Of a stretch of 63,339 nucleotides of DNA, positions 8,466 through 15,814 are shown one piece after another. How positions within the stretch are numbered: the stretch's first letter is position 1; every line of letters starts with the position of its first letter. Under the pieces are notes generated by a model. The model was not told where the DNA came from, ran no database searches, and saw nothing but the letters and a program-made list of their open reading frames with translations. Position numbers and translations under genes: made by a program. Origin of the DNA: Prevotella sp. (GTDB taxonomy: Bacteria; Bacteroidota; Bacteroidia; Bacteroidales; Bacteroidaceae); the NCBI GenBank assembly GCA_017548605.1, contig JAFYZT010000052.1:1-63339 (forward strand), written 5' to 3'.

Positions 8466-9723
8466 GATAGTGGTTGTGGCCTTTGCTATGATGGTGGCAA
8501 TAGCTTCCTCGGCACAGACCACCAAGAAAGAGATGCTCAATGACATCTACCGGACAGGGTCAAACTACTTTGCTTACCCGGGACCGCGCCAACAGAAACT
8601 CACCCCTCCGCCACAAGGTTACGAACCATTCTATATTTTCCACTATGCCCGACATGGGTCGCGTTATATGTCGAACAACCAATACTATGTCACGGCTATC
8701 AATATGCTTGATAGCGCACAGAACGTGGAATTGCTTTCGACAAAAGGTAAAGAGGTGCTCGATAAATTGCGTATTGGATATGCCGACGCATGGCACCGCG
8801 ACGGTGACCTGACGGCATTGGGTGGGCGACAGCACCGTGAAATAGCGCATCGTATGTATGAACGCTTCAAGGACTTCCTTTCACAACCATTACAAGTGGA
8901 TGCCAAATCGTCCACGTCACGACGATGTATGCTTAGTATGTTCAATTTCTGCATGGAAATGCAGTCGCTGAATCAGGAAATGGCCATTGAACTCAATGCC
9001 AGCAAGCATGACATGAAATATGTGGTCGAGGACAAGGGCCTCAAACCTGGTCCCTCTCAGGAAAGTGATGCGATGTGGCAACAAGCTAAGGTCATCTTTG
9101 ATAGGGCTCACAATCCACAACGCTTAGTGGCTTCTTTGATTACCGATACTTCAAAACTGGCATCTTCTTTCAATGGTAGAGAACTCATGGAGGCGTTGTA
9201 TAATGTGGCGGAAGACTTGCAGAACGTGCCGGAACTGGGCATTTCGCTCATTGACATATTCACTCCCGACGAACTTTTCAGTATGTGGCAAGGTTACAAC
9301 GTATCGTGGCTACTCGATACGGGATTGGTACCTGGTAGCGCACCATATTATCGTATTGTCAACGAAGTGGTCGATAGCATCGTGGCTTCCGCTGATAAAG
9401 TAATAATGGAAAGAAAGCCTGCCATGACGCTGCGCTTCAGCCACGACAGCTCAGTGCTGCCGTTGGCCTATGTGCTTGGACTGAAAGAGGCTGTAGGGGC
9501 GACAAACGACTTGGAGAACCTTTATAAGTACATCTCCATCGACAAAATTATTCCCATGGCGGCGAACATTCAGATGGTGTTCTATCGAAAGAATGAATCC
9601 AACGATATTCTAGTGAAATTCCTCCTTAACGAAAACGAGACGACAATACCCGACATCAATACAAAAACTCCTCCTTATTATCACTGGAACGATGTCAGGT
9701 CGTATATCAAATCACGGCGGTAA
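8446..9723 (+). CDS. Secreted histidine-type acid phosphatase, copy 2
   Basis: A 425-residue paralogue of the preceding gene, overlapping it by 20 bases (14 if the second ATG at 8452 is used), which points to coupled translation. Signal peptide ends ASSAQ. Catalytic marks are kept: HYARHGSR with R69-H70-G71, and H333-D334 in RFSHDSSVLPLAY. The two proteins share the same frame of landmarks (GYEPFYI, GARQHR/GGRQHR, NASEHDM/NASKHDM, NENET) but differ across most positions, so the duplication is old and both copies look intact. Different substrate preference is likely. Confidence 0.88.
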   Translation: MTMKNNRIVVVAFAMMVAIASSAQTTKKEMLNDIYRTGSNYFAYPGPRQQKLTPPPQGYEPFYIFHYARHGSRYMSNNQYYVTAINMLDSAQNVELLSTKGKEVLDKLRIGYADAWHRDGDLTALGGRQHREIAHRMYERFKDFLSQPLQVDAKSSTSRRCMLSMFNFCMEMQSLNQEMAIELNASKHDMKYVVEDKGLKPGPSQESDAMWQQAKVIFDRAHNPQRLVASLITDTSKLASSFNGRELMEALYNVAEDLQNVPELGISLIDIFTPDELFSMWQGYNVSWLLDTGLVPGSAPYYRIVNEVVDSIVASADKVIMERKPAMTLRFSHDSSVLPLAYVLGLKEAVGATNDLENLYKYISIDKIIPMAANIQMVFYRKNESNDILVKFLLNENETTIPDINTKTPPYYHWNDVRSYIKSRR

Positions 9724-9746
9724 TGAAATGGAGGTGCAGGGTGGGT

Positions 9747-10622
9747 TCACCCTACATTGCCTAAATATACATGTTTGATACCTTCTTCCTCCGCGATGCG
9801 TTTGGCCATGGCCAAGGTCTTCAACGGGGTAGGGGGAATATGCCTCATCTTGTACTGTGGAAAGAAACGACTGAAATGGAGAGGAGCACCTTCCAAATGA
9901 TGGTCAACTAACCATTTACACATATTACTTATTCCGTCGGCATCATCGTTCACCCCGGGAATGACAAGATTAGTGATTTCCAACCATACACCGGCATCAC
10001 GCAGAGCGAGGATAGTGTCTAAGACTACTGACAACCTACCGCCACTCACTTTCCTGTAGGTGTTGTCGTTGAAAGATTTCAGGTCGATATTGGCTGCATC
10101 GAGATAGGGCAACAGGTCTCGTAGGGGTTCCTTGCAGACATAACCGGCACTCACCAGGATATTCCACAACCCGCGCTCATGGGCAAGCCGGGCGATATCA
10201 GTAATATATTCTATATAAGTTAGAGGCTCGGTATAGGTATAGGCTATCCCGGGACAACCATGCTCCACGCACAGCTCGATCACCTGTTCGGGTGATAAGT
10301 CTGCTGCAGCTACTTCATGAGGTGCTGCTTGTGAGATGTCGTGGTTCTGGCAGTTCAGACAATGGAAATTACAACCTGTACAAGCGATGGACAGACATTT
10401 GGTGCCGGGATGGAAATGATACAGGGGTTTTTTCTCGATGGGGTCAATGGCTACGGCGCAAGGTCGTCCATAGACATCGCTGACAAGACGATGGCCGTCA
10501 TTCCGACGACTGCGACAGCGTCCTGTCTTGCCTTTTGCTATGTGGCAGTGGTGGGGACAGAGCAGACATTCCACGACTCCGTCGTCCAACAATTGATAAT
10601 AACGGCATTCGTGTAATTCCAT
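9747..10622 (-). CDS. amrS: AmmeMemoRadiSam system radical SAM enzyme
   Basis: A 291-residue radical SAM protein with the cluster motif C84-x3-C88-x2-C91 in CTGCNFHCLNCQN, and earlier paired cysteines (CLLCPHHCHIAKGKTGRC) typical of this family. It is the radical SAM member of the three-part Memo/AMMECR1/radical SAM association whose reaction is not established to my knowledge. No signal peptide, so cytoplasmic. Its ATG overlaps the stop of the Memo-AMMECR1 gene by one base (TGATG), a sign of coupled translation. Last gene of a long minus-strand series. Confidence 0.9.
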   Translation of the reverse strand: MELHECRYYQLLDDGVVECLLCPHHCHIAKGKTGRCRSRRNDGHRLVSDVYGRPCAVAIDPIEKKPLYHFHPGTKCLSIACTGCNFHCLNCQNHDISQAAPHEVAAADLSPEQVIELCVEHGCPGIAYTYTEPLTYIEYITDIARLAHERGLWNILVSAGYVCKEPLRDLLPYLDAANIDLKSFNDNTYRKVSGGRLSVVLDTILALRDAGVWLEITNLVIPGVNDDADGISNMCKWLVDHHLEGAPLHFSRFFPQYKMRHIPPTPLKTLAMAKRIAEEEGIKHVYLGNVG

Positions 10623-12130
10623 CAGAAAACGACGGCTTCATAAACATACAACTCAGCAGTACGCCAACCATCCCAACCCAGACCAGCCTTGTCTCGGGAA
10701 CAATGACCGAGAAACTCCTCCTTCGTCCAGTTCACTTCGTCTGCCACTTGCGGAAGGAAGGTGCCACTGCGATGTCCCTTCACAATATAGATGCCGTGAC
10801 GATGCAACTCAAACTCATCGATGCTCTTAATCCTACGCATCGGACTGAGCACAGAAATTTCAATGTCTGTAATGTCCATCTCCTCACGACGCAGGTCGGG
10901 AAAGCGTGGGTCTTCAAAGGCGGCAGCTTTAGCCATCTCGGAGATAGTTTGGTAGAGGGGTTGTGTCCCGCTGAGCATGCCGATGCAACCGCGAAGCTTA
11001 CCCTCTTGGGTGAGGGTGACAAAAGCGCCGCAATGCTGGGCAAGGGTAGGATTTGTTGTTCTGAGTTGTTGACCATCTGGATGATAGGCCTTGTGGTCAA
11101 AAACAGACATGATGCTTTCTTTTGCGATACGCTTTAACTGTTGGCGGTCGCTGTCGGAAAGGGTGAATCCGGTGGGCGAATCTTGTTTTGTGGCTTTCGC
11201 TTTTCGTAGGATGGCAAAAGAATGGTAGCCCACCACACGACCGGGGTCGTGGTGGTCGATATCACCAGAATTTTGGTACAACAGGTGTTTTATTTCATAA
11301 TCGTCATTGAGCATAAGCATCAGGGTGACGATGGGAAACTCTCCGCAGGCACTGGTGGAGAGGTTTTTCTTGCCAAGACGACTGTTGCTTTCTATTGTGG
11401 CAATGAACTGGCCCACATCACCGCCAAGAATAGCATCGCGTGTCTTTCCATCTACCTCGTAGGCGTCTTTATAGGAGGGGTAATGCGAAAAGTCACTGCT
11501 GATGACAAACAGGTTCTCATCGGTGAAATAGGGCCTCAGCACCTCGGCCATACGTTGCAATTTCGTGTAGTCATTCGTAGAGATGATGATAGGCACGATG
11601 GGGGGAACCTCTTTCATGCGTCGTTGGAGAAAAGGCAACTGTACCTCCAGGCAATGCTCGCGGTCATGGGCTTTCTTCTTATACGCGAAAACACTATCTG
11701 CACGGGTCAGTGCCAGTGCGGTCTCATGGTCTACCTTTACCCTGCCTAAAGGAGTGGCGTAGTAGTCTGCTTCAGTATTTACACTCGCACCTTCAAGCCA
11801 TTCGTAATGGCTGGGACCTAACAGGAAAATGCGCTTGTAATGTTTGTTAGAACGTATGGCCATATAGGCCGATGCAGCTACGTTACCGGAGAAATAATGC
11901 CCTGCATGGGGTACGATAACAGCGGCTAAGTTGTCATAAGCGCGCTCTTTGGCATGACGGCGGAGATAGTCGTCCACTTCTTGTCTCAATACATTGGGGT
12001 CGCTCTCATAAAATCGTCCGGCCTGCGTAGCGGGTCTGACAATAGGGGACTTTCGTTGGGCGAATATAGGCATAGTTGTAATGGTTAGTATGATGGCTAA
12101 AAGCCATGTTGTTTTTCTCTTCCCTTCCAT
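10622..12130 (-). CDS. Memo-AMMECR1 fusion (AmmeMemoRadiSam proteins B and A) with signal peptide
   Basis: A 502-residue fusion. Residues about 30-290 are a Memo domain with all four hallmark sites: VPHAGHYFSG, GPSHYEWL, SSDFSHY and TSACGEFPI, equal to the metal-site histidines and cysteine of human MEMO1. Residues about 315-500 are an AMMECR1 domain with LRGCIGMLSG. The N-terminus from the ATG at 12130 is a clear signal peptide (KRKTTWLLAIILTITT, cut near IFAQ), which would export the protein although its radical SAM partner is cytoplasmic. A start at the internal ATG at 12073 would remove most of it. It lies 16 bases after the zinc dehydrogenase gene. Confidence 0.87.
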   Translation of the reverse strand: MEGKRKTTWLLAIILTITTMPIFAQRKSPIVRPATQAGRFYESDPNVLRQEVDDYLRRHAKERAYDNLAAVIVPHAGHYFSGNVAASAYMAIRSNKHYKRIFLLGPSHYEWLEGASVNTEADYYATPLGRVKVDHETALALTRADSVFAYKKKAHDREHCLEVQLPFLQRRMKEVPPIVPIIISTNDYTKLQRMAEVLRPYFTDENLFVISSDFSHYPSYKDAYEVDGKTRDAILGGDVGQFIATIESNSRLGKKNLSTSACGEFPIVTLMLMLNDDYEIKHLLYQNSGDIDHHDPGRVVGYHSFAILRKAKATKQDSPTGFTLSDSDRQQLKRIAKESIMSVFDHKAYHPDGQQLRTTNPTLAQHCGAFVTLTQEGKLRGCIGMLSGTQPLYQTISEMAKAAAFEDPRFPDLRREEMDITDIEISVLSPMRRIKSIDEFELHRHGIYIVKGHRSGTFLPQVADEVNWTKEEFLGHCSRDKAGLGWDGWRTAELYVYEAVVF

Positions 12131-12146
12131 GGCATGTGGAAAAAGG

Positions 12147-13175
12147 TTATCGCCCAGAACTAAAATCCACCAGTATCCTAAACACCTTGCCGGGTGCCTC
12201 AGACCACTGCTGCATAGCCGTGGCAGCATCCTCGGGCGTTACAACCTTACTAATGAGAGCATCCACCGGGCATGTTCCTCTTTCCAAATAATGAATGACG
12301 GCACGGAAATCACTGGGCTCGGCATTGCGAGAACCACGGATGTCCAACTCTTTTTGAACGAAATATTTGGTTTGGAAAGATACCTCGGCCTTGGCGTAGC
12401 CGATGCAGATGACGCGACCCGTGAAAGCCACTTCATCAACGGCCATCTGGTAGGTGATGGGACTGCCAACAGCTTCTATCACCACATCGGGGCCGAAACC
12501 GGAAGTAATCTCCAACAGACGGGCATGAACATCCTCTGTCATTGTGTTGATGACATAACTGGCACCCATCTCCTTGGCCAACGAGAGTTTTTCATCGTCG
12601 ATGTCTGCGGCGACAACGGTAGCACCGCGCTGCACGCTACGGACAACGGCTCCCATGCCCACCATACCGCATCCGATAACCATCACTACGTCAATATCTG
12701 TCACTTGGGCACGGCTCACTGCGTGGAAACCAACACTCATGGGCTCTATCAAAGCACAGGTGCGGGGAGTGAGCAATCCTGCTGGAATGACCTTCTCCCA
12801 CGGTAATGCGATAAATTCACGCATGGCTCCATTGCGTTGAACGCCCAATGTCTCGTTATGCTGACAGGCATTGACACGTTTGTTTCTGCACGAGGCGCAC
12901 TTGCCACAGTTGGTGTACGGGTTCACCGTCACAACCATCCCGGGCTTTAGGCCTTCGGGAACAGCACTGCCTACTTTCTCTATCACGGCACCCACTTCAT
13001 GACCTGGTATCACGGGCATTTTCACCATGGGATTCTTGCCCAAATAGGTACTCAAGTCGGAACCGCAAAAACCGACATATTCCAAACGAAGGAGCACCTC
13101 ATTGTCCTTCATCCCTTCCTCTGGAATATTGACTACTCCCATCTCCCTAACTCCACTTATCTGAATTGCTTTCAT
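12147..13175 (-). CDS. Zinc-dependent medium-chain alcohol/polyol dehydrogenase
   Basis: A 342-residue MDR enzyme. The catalytic zinc site is C37 (CGSD), H59-E60 (GHE); the structural zinc site is C90, C93, C96 and C104. The NAD(P) loop VIGCGMVGMG is at about 168-177. Such enzymes oxidise sugar alcohols, sugars or sugar acids (sorbitol, L-idonate, L-threonine type). Its place behind a fucosidase, an aldo/keto reductase and an amidohydrolase suggests a step in oxidative deoxy-sugar breakdown, for example oxidation of 2-keto-3-deoxy-fuconate; this is inference. A 190-base tandem repeat separates it from the upstream amidohydrolase. Confidence 0.82.
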   Translation of the reverse strand: MKAIQISGVREMGVVNIPEEGMKDNEVLLRLEYVGFCGSDLSTYLGKNPMVKMPVIPGHEVGAVIEKVGSAVPEGLKPGMVVTVNPYTNCGKCASCRNKRVNACQHNETLGVQRNGAMREFIALPWEKVIPAGLLTPRTCALIEPMSVGFHAVSRAQVTDIDVVMVIGCGMVGMGAVVRSVQRGATVVAADIDDEKLSLAKEMGASYVINTMTEDVHARLLEITSGFGPDVVIEAVGSPITYQMAVDEVAFTGRVICIGYAKAEVSFQTKYFVQKELDIRGSRNAEPSDFRAVIHYLERGTCPVDALISKVVTPEDAATAMQQWSEAPGKVFRILVDFSSGR

Positions 13176-13201
13176 ATCTAAACAGTCAACTATTATTTAT
13201 G

Positions 13202-13390
13202 TTCAACCTTCAATGTTCAACTATCCACCTTCAACGTTCAATGTTCCACCTTCAACGTTCAATGTTCCACCTTCAACGTTCAATGTTCCACCTTCAACGT
13301 TCAATGTTCCACCTTCAACGTTCAATGTTCCACCTTCAACGTTCAATGTTCCACCTTCAATGTTCAACGTTTCACGTTCAACGTCTTTCA
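13202..13390 (-). repeat. Heptamer-based tandem repeat after the amidohydrolase stop codon
   Basis: About 27 units of 7 bases, on the plus strand TTCAACG, TTCAATG and TTCCACC in rotation. Six perfect copies of the 21-base triple plus one variant lie at 13225-13371. Read in the sense of the minus-strand gene, units are CGTTGAA, CATTGAA and GGTGGAA, so TGA recurs. The array starts at the amidohydrolase stop codon (13390-13388) and runs to 27 bases before the dehydrogenase start, inside what looks like one operon. It also gives a spurious repeat-only frame on the plus strand. Confidence 0.95.
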
Positions 13391-14314
13391 CTCTGCCATA
13401 TGCTTCACGTAAGGCAGTCGTGGCAATGCTCCAAAGCCATAGAATACCTTTGCATTACCACCAAGCAGCATCAGTATCTCTTCCCACGTCAATTCTTTAC
13501 TCTTCACGATGAAGTCATACGACATACGATAGGTGATGGCGGCGATGGTGCGGGGATAGTCGCTGCCCCACATTATCTTGTCCATGCCCACCAGCTCTGC
13601 TGCTTCACGGATAACACGTATAGCGGTAGGGTACGGGTAAAACTCAGAATTGTATAGCCACGTGATACCGCCAGTCTCTATTCTCACATGCTCATAGCTT
13701 GCCAATTTCACCTGACGTCGCCAAGAGGCATTCTCCCAAGGGGATATAACAGGTGGATTGGCCATGCATAGATGACCGATGGCGACCCGAAGTAGGGGAT
13801 ATTCTTGAATAACTTGTTCCAATTCGTTTACCTGCTGGTCGCTATCGGCAAGGGTGATGGACAATAGTATGTCTTTCTCCTCCATGTAATGGAACATTTT
13901 CATCATCTCTTCGCTCAACAACGAACGACCCAATAATCGATGACCAGGGATGGCGATGCCCTTGAATCCTTTTTCTATCAAAGAACGGGCTTGTTCGAAG
14001 AAGCCTTCTTTCAAGTAGTCCGCCATGCCGCATACGAAGAATCGGTCGGGATAACGTTGGCGTACAGTATCAAGATAGTCGTTCTGGATGCCGTCGATAA
14101 ATTCTTGCACGACTACGGCTCCAGCAACCTGCGCAAAATCCATGTTGCTCAGGAATACTTCAGCGGTGTTTTTCCCGTCAATCATAAACGGTGGAAGCAT
14201 CTGCACTTCCTCACCGAGGAACAGCGAGCGCCCATTCTTTGTAGTGCGGATAACTTGACCATTCCAACTGGTATCTTGACGCAGCCACAAATGACTGTGC
14301 GCGTCAATAATCAT
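13388..14314 (-). CDS. Amidohydrolase family protein (possible sugar-lactone hydrolase)
   Basis: A 308-residue metal-dependent hydrolase of the amidohydrolase-2 type (TIM barrel). The first strand motif is IDAHSHLW; later marks are IAIPGHRLLG, VAIGHLCMANPP and MWGSDYPRT, whose Asp is the usual catalytic residue. Relatives include L-fuconolactonase and 2-pyrone-4,6-dicarboxylate lactonase. Beside an aldo/keto reductase and a GH95 fucosidase, opening of fuconolactone is a reasonable guess. I start at the ATG at 14314, which overlaps the previous stop as ATGA and has GGAAGAA before it; an ATG at 14326 is the alternative. Confidence 0.8.
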   Translation of the reverse strand: MIIDAHSHLWLRQDTSWNGQVIRTTKNGRSLFLGEEVQMLPPFMIDGKNTAEVFLSNMDFAQVAGAVVVQEFIDGIQNDYLDTVRQRYPDRFFVCGMADYLKEGFFEQARSLIEKGFKGIAIPGHRLLGRSLLSEEMMKMFHYMEEKDILLSITLADSDQQVNELEQVIQEYPLLRVAIGHLCMANPPVISPWENASWRRQVKLASYEHVRIETGGITWLYNSEFYPYPTAIRVIREAAELVGMDKIMWGSDYPRTIAAITYRMSYDFIVKSKELTWEEILMLLGGNAKVFYGFGALPRLPYVKHMAE

Positions 14315-15261
14315 GAGTTCTTCCATCGCACAAACATTTGGTCGCCAATAATCGCTTGCACTTCCTTCACTAAGTTTGTATCCATAGGCTCGTTCACGTA
14401 ACCGATGTTTTTCAGTACGTTGGCGGGGTTGGCGCTGCTGAACAGGGTACTTGTGATGCGGAGGTTAAGGCTAGTGGAGAATTGAATAGCTAACTTTTCA
14501 ATGGGATATCCTTCTTTTTGGCAGAAGGCAGCTGCTTTTGCACAAGCGTCCTTCAACGGTTTGGGAGCAGGATGCCAGTCTGGAGTACCACGACTTGACA
14601 ATAGGCCCATTGACAAGGGGGAGGCGTTAATAACTCCTACACCGTGACTCTCAAAGAAATCAAGGTATTCGGTGAGCAATGTGTCGTTTAATGAATAGTG
14701 GCAGAAATTCAGGATACTCTCTACGGTGCCATCATCGCATCGTTCAATGACCCATTTCAGGTTCTCTGGCTGGAGATCGGTAATGCCAACATGACCTACC
14801 ACGCCTTTCTCGCGGAGGGCGACCAGGGCGGGCAACGTCTCATCGACAACCTTTTGCAAACCACCATCCAGACCAGCCTGAAACTCGATGTCGTGGACAT
14901 TGATCAGGTCGATATAATCCAGATGCAGACGTTCCATACTTTCATACACACTGTCGGTAACGCGTTGTGTGGAATAGTCCCATGTGTTTACGCCGTCTTT
15001 CCCATAGCGGCCTACCTTCGTTGATAGGTAATATTTGTTTCGCGGTATTTCTTGTAGTGCTTTACCCAATACCGTTTCGGCTTTCAGATGACCGTAGTAA
15101 GGAGATACATCGATGAAGTTGATGCCGTTGTCCACTGCCGTATGGACGGCACGGATGCCTTCGTCTTCACGAATACCACGGAATACGCCGCCCAATGATG
15201 ATGCTCCGAAACTAAGATTTGATAAGCGCAAGCCTGTCTTCCCTAATTCATTGTAAACCAT
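14311..15261 (-). CDS. Aldo/keto reductase (possible L-fucose dehydrogenase)
   Basis: A 316-residue AKR barrel with the catalytic tetrad D51, Y56, K82 and H123 (FIDVSPYYG, STKVG, NVHDIEF). It begins YNELGKTGLRLSNLSFGASSLGG, close to the D-threo-aldose 1-dehydrogenase/L-fucose dehydrogenase branch, which oxidises free fucose or related aldoses at C1 to lactones with NAD(P). The following amidohydrolase overlaps it by 4 bases (ATGA) and could open the lactone. Upstream lie a small secreted protein and the GH95 gene. Substrate assignment rests on context. Confidence 0.85.
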   Translation of the reverse strand: MVYNELGKTGLRLSNLSFGASSLGGVFRGIREDEGIRAVHTAVDNGINFIDVSPYYGHLKAETVLGKALQEIPRNKYYLSTKVGRYGKDGVNTWDYSTQRVTDSVYESMERLHLDYIDLINVHDIEFQAGLDGGLQKVVDETLPALVALREKGVVGHVGITDLQPENLKWVIERCDDGTVESILNFCHYSLNDTLLTEYLDFFESHGVGVINASPLSMGLLSSRGTPDWHPAPKPLKDACAKAAAFCQKEGYPIEKLAIQFSTSLNLRITSTLFSSANPANVLKNIGYVNEPMDTNLVKEVQAIIGDQMFVRWKNS

Positions 15262-15354
15262 TACTATATTGTTTAGTGTTCAGTGCCTTAATATAATTAT
15301 TCTTTTAAATAATTTTATAATCTTTTAATTTTATAATTATTCAATCTTACCACG

Positions 15355-15786
15355 TTATTGTATCTTCGTCGCCGCAACAACAAACTCATATTCTATCATG
15401 TCTTGTCCCCAGTGGGCTATAAGGCGTTTCTTGCCCTTGGTGATGGTGACAATCTTAGTACCCTTAGCCACGTTAAAACCCATATTGTCATCTTGGGGAC
15501 TGTCATAGTAGATGGTAAGTTTATTACCCTCTACCTCGGCATAGACATTGGCACGTACCATGCACTGCCATCCGTCTATAGACATAGATCCGTAATAGGT
15601 GTCGTCATGGTCAATCTCAAAACTGATGTTATAACAGATGCTTGTGCCTCCGGCGGTCTTGCCGGCGCAATGCGACGCAACATAACTGCCCGCCCATCCC
15701 TTTTTCTGGGCGTTAACTTGGATACTGAATGCGAGAAGGGCCACTATCAGCAAACCCACCTTCTCAATACGTTTGATAGTCTTCAT
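15355..15786 (-). CDS. Small secreted protein of unknown function
   Basis: Not recognised. 143 residues, with a signal peptide (KVGLLIVALLAFSIQVNAQ). The mature part is about 117 residues, rich in beta-strand patterns (YYGSMSIDGWQCMVRANVYAEV, TKIVTITKGKKRLIAHWG) with three cysteines (SHCAGK, SICYN, QCMV). It lies 28 bases after the GH95 gene and 93 before the aldo/keto reductase, on the same strand, so it may be part of the same transcript. An AT-rich stretch with repeated TTTTAATT-like units lies downstream (15290-15345). Confidence 0.7.
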   Translation of the reverse strand: MKTIKRIEKVGLLIVALLAFSIQVNAQKKGWAGSYVASHCAGKTAGGTSICYNISFEIDHDDTYYGSMSIDGWQCMVRANVYAEVEGNKLTIYYDSPQDDNMGFNVAKGTKIVTITKGKKRLIAHWGQDMIEYEFVVAATKIQ

Positions 15787-15814
15787 AATGGTTTATTTAT
15801 GTTGTCAAAAATCT

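Noticed and set aside
10535-11137. Plus-strand frame of 200 codons
   Set aside because: Antisense to the Memo-AMMECR1 and radical SAM genes; sequence has no family features.
12131-12229. Upstream extension of the Memo-AMMECR1 gene
   Set aside because: The added residues overlap the dehydrogenase gene and precede a complete signal peptide, so the ATG at 12130 is preferred.
13202-13390. Possible CRISPR array
   Set aside because: Units follow without spacers; no cas genes are in the window.
13213-13512. Plus-strand frame of repeated PPSTFNV units, like a repeat protein
   Set aside because: It is the translation of the 21-base tandem repeat, lies antisense to the amidohydrolase gene end, and has no promoter.
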